From NCBI GenBank assembly GCA_016763395.1, contig JAESTW010000305.1:1-5725 (forward strand): 5,725 nucleotides of DNA. Reading direction: 5' to 3'. A program made the position numbers and the translations under genes. Source of the stretch: Kofleriaceae bacterium. GTDB taxonomy: Bacteria; Myxococcota_A; Polyangia; Haliangiales; Haliangiaceae. A model generated the notes under the pieces. That model worked only from the letters and a program-made list of their open reading frames with translations, was not told where the DNA came from and ran no database searches. Positions 1 to 5,693 of this stretch are shown in pieces; the stretch's first letter is position 1, and every line of letters begins with the position of its first letter.

Positions 1-1
1 C

Positions 2-456
2 GGGGGACCAACCGCCTCAGGAACCATCACAAAGACTATCAATCTGACCACAGAGCTCGCTGGTCTTATCAATAATTTGGTCGTGAGCGATACCAGCCCC
101 CTCGAATAAGCTGGGACAACGCGTCATTGGCATGTAAAGAAAATCCAGAACCCGATGGGTTGATAGTGGCGGTGACAGGCGAAACCAAGTCAGATACGTA
201 TGAGTGGGTGATGCTCACTCCCGGAACAACTCCTTCAGGCATTGCGCTTCCCAGTATCGACCCTGCTTTGGCGGCCACGCTCTGGCCGGAGACTAGCTTT
301 ACTCAGGTGAAGGCTGGGCTCCTCTTCAAGGGAAATAGTCGGCAGAACTACGCAGAGCTGCGAACAAAACCATACAATCTAAGCACAGGGGACTTGATAC
401 CATACCTCGCCAATTCGGTGCAGTGTATTGCTAGAGCAGGTACTCTGCCACAGTGA
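2..456 (+). pseudogene. Frameshifted 3' end of a probable secreted/surface beta-sandwich protein gene (hypothetical)
   Basis: I do not recognise a named family. Frame 2 is open from the window edge to a TAA at 107-109 and reads as ordinary protein (GTITKTINLTTELAGLINN). Frame 1 is open from 76 to a TGA at 454-456 and also reads as ordinary protein (ISWDN, EWVMLTP, ALPSIDPALA). Joining them by one extra base in the CCCCC run at 97-101 gives a smooth ...VSDTSPPRISWDNAS... and about 150 residues of continuous C-terminal sequence. The alternating beta pattern, a Tyr-Glu-Trp strand and a Pro-rich loop before Pro-Ala-Leu-Ala resemble C-terminal beta-sandwich domains of delta-proteobacterial exported lipoproteins (inference from general appearance). 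The only usable start inside frame 1, TTG at 127, has no Shine-Dalgarno sequence and would cut the domain. The break may be a real mutation, a sequencing or assembly error, or -1 slippage. Alternatively, 127-456 is an independent small gene, which I think less likely. Confidence 0.5.
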
Positions 457-607
457 TCGCAGTATCGCAGACTTACGAGTTATTCGTACACTCAGTTTAG
501 CAAATACTCACGCTTGCGAAGCCGGCGTTAGGAATGGACGGGCTGAACTCAACCTAGCTTCCCAATGGGACAGGGGTGCGACACTGCTGTGCCCAAAGAG
601 TGTCCCA

Positions 608-641
608 CTCTAGGGGCAAATAGACCGTTCTCTAGGCAAAA
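608..641 (+). promoter_or_regulatory. Possible activator-binding direct repeat upstream of the sigma-54 promoter
   Basis: CTCTAGG occurs at 608-614 and 630-636, each followed closely by CAAA (617-620 and 637-640). The copies are offset by 22 bases, about two helical turns, and lie roughly 55-85 bases upstream of the predicted transcription start. That position and phasing would suit an enhancer-binding protein, which sigma-54 promoters require. A 7-base repeat in a region this size is expected by chance about once or twice, so only position and the extended match favour it. Confidence 0.22.
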
Positions 642-666
642 ATGCGGTTGAAAGTTCACTGAGCGC

Positions 667-682
667 TGGCACGGAGAGTGCA
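667..682 (+). promoter_or_regulatory. Sigma-54 (RpoN) -24/-12 promoter for the stalk-protein gene
   Basis: The site reads TGGCACG, then four bases (GAGA), then GTGCA. The GG at 668-669 and the GC at 680-681 are separated by exactly ten bases, the diagnostic spacing for sigma-54. Against the consensus TGGCACG-N4-TTGCA, only the first T of the -12 element differs (G). Transcription would start near base 693, leaving about 10 bases before the ATG at 703. Sigma-54 promoters need an AAA+ enhancer-binding activator, so this gene is probably switched on by a specific signal rather than expressed constitutively. The orientation and position match the gene downstream. Confidence 0.68.
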
Positions 683-702
683 TTGTCACAAGACACTAAG
701 CG

Positions 703-3435
703 ATGAACAAAACGACACTACTTATTCTATCGATTGCAGTTCTCCTCCTGGGAGGATTTCTTAGCTATCGTCACTTCAACAGCAACTCGGAGAGCGAGCC
801 TATGGCTGCGGCCAAACCCGTTCAAGCGGCTCACAAAGCTCCCGCATCTGCACCTAGTAAAACACCGGACAAAGCGCAGCGCTCACAGGCCACCATGTCG
901 CTGGCTGTGGATGACGATCCGGTTGGCACTCTCCGGCTCGAAGGCCAGGCGATTGATGAAAACGGTGCTCCTGTCGAAGGAGCGACAATCGTGCTCAACT
1001 CAGCGCCGCCCAAGACCACCGTGAGCGACACGGACGGCAGCTTCGCTTTTGACGATTTGGTGGGCCGGCGCTACAGCATCTATGCCCGCTCAAGCAATCG
1101 TATCGGTGGTCCGGCTGTCGTCTTACTTACTGAGACCAGTGCCCCTACTCTTGTCCGGATGCATGCCGGTGGTGGCATTCAGATTGAGGTCTACGACGAT
1201 CACAACCACCCCATAGCTGGTGCGACTGTTGCCGTTCCCGCTCTTGAGTCTGTAAGCGAACAAACCGACTCAGAAGGCAAGGTTACCATGAGCAACCTGC
1301 CTCCAGGTAGCGCACTGCTCGCCGCAAGTGCGCCCGGATATGCCAAATCATCGATTCTCGTGTCCATCCCCCGCAATACGGACACATTGACCTTGCAACG
1401 CTTTACCTTGGTTCCCGGAGTGAAGGTGTCCGGAATCGTCGTGGACAACCAAGGCAAGCCGATAGCCAATGCAAAACTCATCGCCCACGATAGCAGCGCA
1501 CTCTTCGGCGTGGAGGACCCAAAGAAGGACGGAGTGAGCAGCAACGAGGATGGCAAGTTTGAACTTCCTGCTGTGCCCGCAGGAGCGATGCGACTGCACG
1601 CTAGTCACGACGATTTCGCCCCTTCTTCCGGTGAAATCATCCACGTCGGGGATTCGCCACTTTCAGATCTAAGATTGGTGATGTCCGAAGGTGGCATTAT
1701 CTCGGGCACGGTAGTCGCGTTGTCCGGCGAAAAAGTCGCGTGGGCGACAGTGCGCTTCGTCGCCGGTGGAGACACGCCCAACAGGTCTGTAAACCGCCAA
1801 CTCATTGCCGATGAAAATGGCAAATTCTCCGCGAGTGGGCTGCCTCTGGAAGAATTGCTGCTTCAGGCATCCAGCGAAGAAGCGTCCAGCAAACCTATCG
1901 ATGTTAACTTGCTCGTTAAAACCAAAGAGCCGAATTTGAAAGTGACTCTAGACGTCGAGGGAACGATTAGTGGAGTGGTTGTGGACGAGGAAGGCCAACC
2001 CATTGCCGAGGCGCAAGTACGGGCAAATCCCGATTTCTGGAAGGGCGCGGACTTAAAACAGATGACCGTGAGCGGTTCCTCCTTTGCGACCACAAATGGC
2101 GATGGGGAGTTTCGTTTCCACGGACTGTCCGACTCTATGTTTCAACTGCGGGCCAGCCGAAGTCTGGGGGAAGCCAGTGCAAGATTGCGAAAGCCAACCA
2201 AAGCCAAGACCGGCGACACCGACATACGAATTACTCTTACAACACCAGGTTCCATCACCGGCAGCATACAGATAAGCGATGGTACAGCTCCTGAAATCGC
2301 TGTAGTCTCGATTCGCAACGCAGCTTCAGCCACGGTAGTAGAGGGGAAATTTACACTCTCCGACATTCCAGACGGGAGCTACGAGCTGACTGTCAAAGGA
2401 CCTGCCTTTGCCACCAAACATGTTGGCAACATTGTCGTCAAAACCAGCGAGACTACAGAGATTGCCCCCATTGTCGTTGAGAAAGGACGCGTAGTTAGCG
2501 GACAAGTCGTCGACTCGAGTGGCAGCGCGGTCTCTGGAGCGAAAGTAGTACTGTCCGGCCGAATCATATCGACCGGAAAAAACCTCATCCCGCAGTCTCT
2601 TGGTGATTCCGTGTCGGGACTGGGCGAGTTGCGGCAAACGATAAGTGATGACAACGGCAAGTTTACCCTGGGCGGGCTGGGCAGCAAGCAATGGGTTGTG
2701 GTCGCTGACCATCCAGAATTCGGACGCTCCATTGGTGTAGATGTGCCCAAGGGGACTCAGGACGCACAGATTGACCTGAGCTTGCTCGCCACCGGCAGTG
2801 TCGCCGGCAAAGTCAGTGTTAACGGCGTTGGCAAGTCTGGGGTGCAGGTACTACTCACCTCCCCTGCGACCAGTGGTCACATCTTGGTCGTGCAAAGTGG
2901 AGATGACGGGCGCTTTTTAGTGGAACGCACCACGGTCGGCGAATACAAACTTTCAGCGATGATCTCAGGAGGCGCCGCATCATCAATGGCCGCCATGCAA
3001 ACGGTGGTAAAAGCCGGACAAGAAACCGAGGCGAACTTGAATGTTGAAGAAGGAGCGGTCACTTTCAAGGTGCAAGTCTCAGGAAAAAACAAGGCGAAGA
3101 TTGACGCTGCCCAGGTCTTCTTGTTTGCAGGAGCTGCGAACATTCACACAGGCGGCGAGCTCAACGACCTCTTCTTAAAGTCTGCCAGCAACGCCAAAAT
3201 GGCTTTTGCCATGGACGATGGCGTCGCGAGTTTCCTGAAAGTTACCCCGGGCAACTACAGTGTGTGCGTCATCCCAATTAATGGTGACATGAACGACCCG
3301 GCTTTCGCTCAAAAGCTGCAGCGAAATGTCGATACCTTGGAAGTTCATTGCCAACAAACTGAAATCGCGGAGTCGCCAGAAAATCAGAGTTACCAGGCCA
3401 TTGTGCCGACTATGAAGCCGTTGCCGGAGGAGTAG
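703..3435 (+). CDS. Signal-anchored multidomain protein with about nine carboxypeptidase-regulatory-like (Ig-like) modules
   Basis: The 910-residue product has Lys at position 3, a hydrophobic segment at residues 5-20 with no lipobox Cys, then an Ala/Pro/Lys-rich linker to about 75. This suggests an uncleaved signal anchor with the rest in the periplasm or on the surface. The rest is about nine beta-sandwich modules of the CarboxypepD_reg type. Their opening strands (pattern G-x-V-x-D-x-x-G-x-P-I-x-x-A-x-V) begin near residues 81, 162, 244, 335, 424, 520, 600, 702 and 790. Most modules continue with a D-x-x-G-x-F turn and a strand ending L-x-A. There are no visible catalytic residues, so a structural stalk, adhesion or scaffolding role is inferred. 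The only two cysteines, 855 and 883, lie in the divergent last module and could form one disulfide. The ATG at 703 is chosen because it supplies the membrane anchor, although no good Shine-Dalgarno sequence precedes it. A sigma-54 promoter lies immediately upstream. Family assignment is firm, but the specific function is unknown. Confidence 0.93.
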   Translation: MNKTTLLILSIAVLLLGGFLSYRHFNSNSESEPMAAAKPVQAAHKAPASAPSKTPDKAQRSQATMSLAVDDDPVGTLRLEGQAIDENGAPVEGATIVLNSAPPKTTVSDTDGSFAFDDLVGRRYSIYARSSNRIGGPAVVLLTETSAPTLVRMHAGGGIQIEVYDDHNHPIAGATVAVPALESVSEQTDSEGKVTMSNLPPGSALLAASAPGYAKSSILVSIPRNTDTLTLQRFTLVPGVKVSGIVVDNQGKPIANAKLIAHDSSALFGVEDPKKDGVSSNEDGKFELPAVPAGAMRLHASHDDFAPSSGEIIHVGDSPLSDLRLVMSEGGIISGTVVALSGEKVAWATVRFVAGGDTPNRSVNRQLIADENGKFSASGLPLEELLLQASSEEASSKPIDVNLLVKTKEPNLKVTLDVEGTISGVVVDEEGQPIAEAQVRANPDFWKGADLKQMTVSGSSFATTNGDGEFRFHGLSDSMFQLRASRSLGEASARLRKPTKAKTGDTDIRITLTTPGSITGSIQISDGTAPEIAVVSIRNAASATVVEGKFTLSDIPDGSYELTVKGPAFATKHVGNIVVKTSETTEIAPIVVEKGRVVSGQVVDSSGSAVSGAKVVLSGRIISTGKNLIPQSLGDSVSGLGELRQTISDDNGKFTLGGLGSKQWVVVADHPEFGRSIGVDVPKGTQDAQIDLSLLATGSVAGKVSVNGVGKSGVQVLLTSPATSGHILVVQSGDDGRFLVERTTVGEYKLSAMISGGAASSMAAMQTVVKAGQETEANLNVEEGAVTFKVQVSGKNKAKIDAAQVFLFAGAANIHTGGELNDLFLKSASNAKMAFAMDDGVASFLKVTPGNYSVCVIPINGDMNDPAFAQKLQRNVDTLEVHCQQTEIAESPENQSYQAIVPTMKPLPEE

Positions 3436-3527
3436 CCTTCGTACGGCGGGATCGCAGTGGGCGATAAGCGCATATATCCCGATCTAGCTGTGGCATGCTA
3501 GACTGAGATAGACGTACAAGGCCGCTC
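3436..3527. other. Short intergenic gap without clear promoter or terminator
   Basis: This 92-base gap contains a small inverted repeat, ATCGC at 3451-3455 and GCGAT at 3461-3465, and a wider one, CGGGAT at 3447-3452 and ATCCCG at 3476-3481. Neither is followed by a T-run, so neither looks like an intrinsic terminator. No well-spaced -35/-10 pair was found. The downstream gene could therefore be reached partly by read-through from the stalk-protein gene. Confidence 0.4.
3518..3521 (+). promoter_or_regulatory. Ribosome binding site supporting a TTG start
   Basis: AAGG lies six bases upstream of the TTG at 3528. The same reading frame has a stop (TGA) at 3504-3506 and no ATG or GTG in between. 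TTG is thus the only start that keeps the N-terminal part of the DUF695 domain. Confidence 0.45.
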
Positions 3528-4325
3528 TTGCCCAATTTCTCCGACAACCCAGATGACTGGGACTCCTACCACACTCTAGTTGATAGCTGCCCTGCGGCGA
3601 TTGCTCTCGACTTTGCTGTCGGCGAACACGCGCCAATTGAGGCGCGTCCCGGCCTGCTTGCGGTTCTCATTCACATGAACGAACCGGGTGAGCACGGGAT
3701 GGGCGATGGTGTCGATCCTGAGGCGCTTCGGCATGTCGAGCAACAAATTGTCTATGCCTTCGAAGCCAAGATCGATGCGCTCTTTGTTGGAAGAGTTCGC
3801 AGTCAAGGTGTTTGGCAGCTCTACTTCTACACAGCAGAGACCCCGGACATCGAGGCGACGGCAACAGAACTTCTCTCAGGATTCTCAGGCTGGAAGCAAG
3901 ACATACACGTTCGCACAGACCCGGATTGGGAGATGTACTTTGAGCTTCTCTTCCCCGACCGCGAGCGATTGCAGTGGATGAGAAACCGCAAATTTTGTGA
4001 GGCCCTGGCTGCCGAAGGAGACCCTTTGGTGTTTCCACGCCGGATCGACCACTACGCTTACTTCGCTACAGCCGCCGACCGACAGTCTTTTATCGACGCA
4101 ATCGTGCTGGACGAATACGAAGTCGAAGAACTCGCGGAAGATCCTGAGGAAAACGATTTGGGATTCCAAATTCAGTTCTTCCGAAGCGACAATATCGAAC
4201 TCGAGTCCATTCACGAGTTAGTCATGAAACTTGTAGAGTTGGCCGACAACTACGATGGAATGTACGATGATTGGGAAACCACGTTGATGGTGCCCAAAAT
4301 CGACTCCGATAGCCTGCCCAACTGA
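3528..4325 (+). CDS. DUF695 domain protein fused to an RraB-like (RNase E inhibitor family) domain
   Basis: This 265-residue protein has no signal peptide or membrane segment and is predicted to be cytoplasmic and acidic (for example the stretch around residues 195-209). Residues about 10-145 match my memory of DUF695: an early WDSYHTLV, a hydrophobic strand LLAVLIHM and a closing DPDWEMYFELLFP. Residues about 150-255 resemble the RraB family, with GDPLVFPRRIDHYAYF at 164-179 and a terminal YDGMYDDWET at 242-251, comparable to the YDGWG/E motif near the end of RraB domains. E. coli RraB binds RNase E and inhibits its cleavage of a subset of transcripts. By analogy this protein may modulate RNA decay, but the fusion has no established role and the motif here reads YDDWE rather than YDGWE. 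The start is TTG at 3528, because a stop lies just upstream in frame and an AAGG site is correctly spaced. The neighbours encode exported proteins and do not clarify its job. Confidence 0.88.
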   Translation: MPNFSDNPDDWDSYHTLVDSCPAAIALDFAVGEHAPIEARPGLLAVLIHMNEPGEHGMGDGVDPEALRHVEQQIVYAFEAKIDALFVGRVRSQGVWQLYFYTAETPDIEATATELLSGFSGWKQDIHVRTDPDWEMYFELLFPDRERLQWMRNRKFCEALAAEGDPLVFPRRIDHYAYFATAADRQSFIDAIVLDEYEVEELAEDPEENDLGFQIQFFRSDNIELESIHELVMKLVELADNYDGMYDDWETTLMVPKIDSDSLPN

Positions 4326-4344
4326 GCGTTCTGCCATAATCATC

Positions 4345-4366
4345 ACACGTTGTAACCAACCCGTGT
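4345..4366. terminator. Weak stem-loop after the DUF695/RraB gene, uncertain terminator
   Basis: ACACGTTG at 4345-4352 pairs with CAA (4357-4359) and CGTGT (4362-4366), with a TAAC loop and a two-base CC bulge. It lies 20 bases after the stop codon at 4325, a typical terminator position. There is no T-run after it and the stem is interrupted, so it is only a weak candidate. Confidence 0.2.
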
Positions 4367-4416
4367 CACCACATTGCACTACCTGTGTGTCGCCGAACTC
4401 TGGGGGCTATGGGCGA

Positions 4417-4438
4417 ATTCAACAAGAATTGTTGGAAT
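4417..4438. promoter_or_regulatory. Near-palindrome, possible operator or small hairpin
   Basis: ATTCAACAA at 4417-4425 is mirrored by TTGTT and GAAT at 4429-4438, with a three-base GAA centre and a single unpaired G at 4434. It lies about 30 bases upstream of the possible -10 box, in the expected -35 and upstream zone. That would suit a transcription factor binding site for the lipoprotein gene. The assignment is by position only. Confidence 0.28.
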
Positions 4439-4468
4439 GATCACTTCGATTGGGCAACGGAAGCTGGG

Positions 4469-4474
4469 TAGAAT
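4469..4474 (+). promoter_or_regulatory. Possible sigma-70-type -10 box for the Cys-rich lipoprotein gene
   Basis: TAGAAT differs from TATAAT at one position and lies 35 bases before the ATG at 4510, which would give a leader of roughly 30 bases. No good -35 hexamer sits at 16-18 bases upstream (TTCGAT at 4445-4450 is poor), so the promoter would be weak or activator-dependent. Confidence 0.3.
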
Positions 4475-4500
4475 GCTGATCAAAGCTGCAAACCTAAACT

Positions 4501-4504
4501 AGGA
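4501..4504 (+). promoter_or_regulatory. Ribosome binding site of the Cys-rich lipoprotein gene
   Basis: AGGA sits five bases upstream of the ATG at 4510. Together with the signal peptide that begins at this ATG, it fixes the start. Confidence 0.6.
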
Positions 4505-4509
4505 CCACT

Positions 4510-5685
4510 ATGAATTCTAAACTAGCACCATTATTTTCCTTGCTCCTTGTTGCGATCGCAGCAATCGGCTGTTCCGCAGATCCTGCTCAAGTAAACGGAG
4601 GCGGTGATGGCGGTACTCGCATAGACGCCATGGCTCGCCCCGATGCTGGTGATCAGCCCGAGACTTGTAACTTTACCAATTGTGATGGCTGCTGTGATGG
4701 CAACGTTTGCAACACGACAGCAAGTGAGTCCAACTGCGGTGTCCGAGGTCAGACCTGCCAAACCTGTGAATCTGGCGACGAGTGTTTTTCTGGTAGCTGT
4801 GCTACCCCTACAGCGACGTGTGATGAGGCCTGTGATGGCTGCTGTGAAGGTAACCAATGTCTCCAAGGAAATATGACAGCGGTATGCGGCAGCCTAGGTA
4901 ATTCTTGCGTGGCGTGCCCGGACGGTATGACCTGCGACGCTCAGGGAGCGTGCGAAGCTGCTGCTGTCTGTGACTCCACATCCTGCCCCGACGGTTGTTG
5001 TCGAGAAGACGGCATGTGCATAGCGACCCAAGCTCAATCACTATCAGGATGCGGAACTGGCGGAGCGGTCTGTGGGATGTGTAGTAATGATGCCACCGAG
5101 TGTGTGTCCGGGATCTGTGTGGAGGATCAACCCTGCCTCGAGTTCTGTAATGATGGCTGTTGTACTTCAAGTGGACAGTGCATCGGGTATGGTGCTCAAA
5201 CCTCTACTGTATGTGGTGAAACTGGTACTTGTTCTTCGTGTTCAGGCAACGACAGTTGTGTCGGCGGCATGTGTACTCTCGATACCGTTTGGACGATCAC
5301 TATCGATTCTGCGGTCGTTTCCAATGTTGACGAAAATGGTTCCACCTGGGACTTCGTTACGATTTTTGAAGACAAGATTGTTGGACTACCTGACCCTTAC
5401 GTCACTGGCGCTCTCACCAACGACGTCATCGTCGATTGGGCTACACAAACGATTCCTAACACCATCACCCCAAACTGGAATAGATCTGTCGATAGCTACC
5501 GACAGAGTGATCTGACCAACGAAGGCCTCGAGTTCAACGTTATAGATTTAGATGGCATCACCTTTGAGTTTATCGGCAACTGCATCATGACGATCACCGA
5601 GGTGGAGCTGATGAGCGGCAGCAAAAACATCAGTTGCGGGCCTTTGGTATCGGATCTGACGATCGATTTCGCTCCACAACAGTAA
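4510..5685 (+). CDS. Lipoprotein with four 10-cysteine modules and a C2-like C-terminal domain
   Basis: The 391-residue product starts with a signal peptide (Lys4, hydrophobic residues 8-19) and a lipobox AIGC, so Cys21 would be lipidated after signal peptidase II cleavage. Ser at +2 suggests outer-membrane sorting if Lol rules apply. Residues 22-52 form a flexible Gly/Asp/Ala/Pro-rich linker. Four modules follow at about 53-97, 104-148, 154-203 and 209-255. Each has ten cysteines in the order C-x3/4-C-x2/3-CC-x3/5-C-x8/10-CG-x3/5-C-x2-C-x4/5-C-x4-C, giving forty in all, likely five disulfides per module. Residues about 258-391 form a beta-sandwich resembling a C2 domain: WTITIDSA, STWD, a PDPYV motif at 294-298, a PNWN motif at 321-324 and DLDG at 346-349, with two more cysteines (358, 376). 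Such Cys-rich lipoproteins are common in Myxococcota-type genomes, and their function is unknown. Surface binding or matrix contact is inferred. A complete set of calcium-binding Asp residues is not evident. Confidence 0.92.
   Translation: MNSKLAPLFSLLLVAIAAIGCSADPAQVNGGGDGGTRIDAMARPDAGDQPETCNFTNCDGCCDGNVCNTTASESNCGVRGQTCQTCESGDECFSGSCATPTATCDEACDGCCEGNQCLQGNMTAVCGSLGNSCVACPDGMTCDAQGACEAAAVCDSTSCPDGCCREDGMCIATQAQSLSGCGTGGAVCGMCSNDATECVSGICVEDQPCLEFCNDGCCTSSGQCIGYGAQTSTVCGETGTCSSCSGNDSCVGGMCTLDTVWTITIDSAVVSNVDENGSTWDFVTIFEDKIVGLPDPYVTGALTNDVIVDWATQTIPNTITPNWNRSVDSYRQSDLTNEGLEFNVIDLDGITFEFIGNCIMTITEVELMSGSKNISCGPLVSDLTIDFAPQQ
4666..5274 (+). repeat. Four tandem 10-Cys protein modules
   Basis: Four in-frame units begin at 4666, 4819, 4969 and 5134, with periods of 153, 150 and 165 bases. 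The cysteine spacing is conserved while most other residues have diverged. The first two units are closest in length (45 residues each). Units three and four (50 and 47 residues) carry small insertions around the CC motif and before the CG motif. This indicates internal duplication followed by divergence under disulfide constraint. Confidence 0.85.
4681..4847 (+). repeat. 17-base identical direct repeats within Cys modules 1 and 2
   Basis: TGTGATGGCTGCTGTGA occurs at 4681-4697 and again at 4831-4847. Both copies encode the CDGCC core of a module. They are exactly 150 bases apart, so recombination or slippage between them would remove or add one whole module without changing the frame. Confidence 0.8.
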
Positions 5686-5693
5686 GTACAGCG

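Larger units (their letters stand above)
457..702. other. Non-coding intergenic region with regulatory content
   Basis: These 246 bases separate the first gene fragment from the stalk-protein gene. I see no convincing protein: a 61-codon open stretch starting at a TTG at 428 overlaps the preceding gene in another frame and has no ribosome binding site or recognisable composition. The 3' end carries the sigma-54 promoter, and weaker repeat elements lie at 566-641. No hairpin followed by a T-run was found after the stop at 456. Confidence 0.6.
4326..4509. other. Intergenic region upstream of the Cys-rich lipoprotein gene
   Basis: These 184 bases hold two imperfect hairpins (4345-4366 and 4417-4438), a possible -10 box at 4469-4474 and a ribosome binding site at 4501-4504. 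No T-run terminator, sigma-54 site with correct spacing, or small gene was recognised. Confidence 0.45.

Noticed and set aside
456..470. ATCGCAG repeated in tandem after the first stop and again at 3451-3457 after the second gene
   Set aside because: A 7-base match is expected by chance at this scale, and one further copy lies inside a coding region (near 4555), so there is no evidence of a functional element.
428..613. 61-codon + strand open frame starting at TTG
   Set aside because: It overlaps the end of the preceding gene in another frame, has no ribosome binding site and shows no protein-like pattern.
1200..2750. Several minus-strand open frames of 98-128 codons opposite the stalk-protein gene
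   Set aside because: They are antisense shadows of a strongly supported + strand coding region and show no recognisable domains or ribosome binding sites.
3447..3481. Nested inverted repeats after the stalk-protein stop as an intrinsic terminator
   Set aside because: The stems are only 5-6 bp and no T-run follows.
3491..3505. TGGCATG upstream of the DUF695/RraB gene resembles a sigma-54 -24 element
   Set aside because: At the required spacing the -12 position reads ACTG instead of TTGC, so the essential GC is absent.
4451..4465. TTGGGCAACGGAAGC upstream of the lipoprotein gene as a possible sigma-54 promoter
   Set aside because: GG and GC are nine or fewer bases apart instead of ten, and the -24 element does not match TGGCAC.
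4808..5170. Minus-strand 120-codon open frame opposite the Cys-rich modules
   Set aside because: It is a shadow of the Cys-codon-rich + strand gene. Its His/Arg/Ser-rich composition is what the reverse complement of such codons produces.
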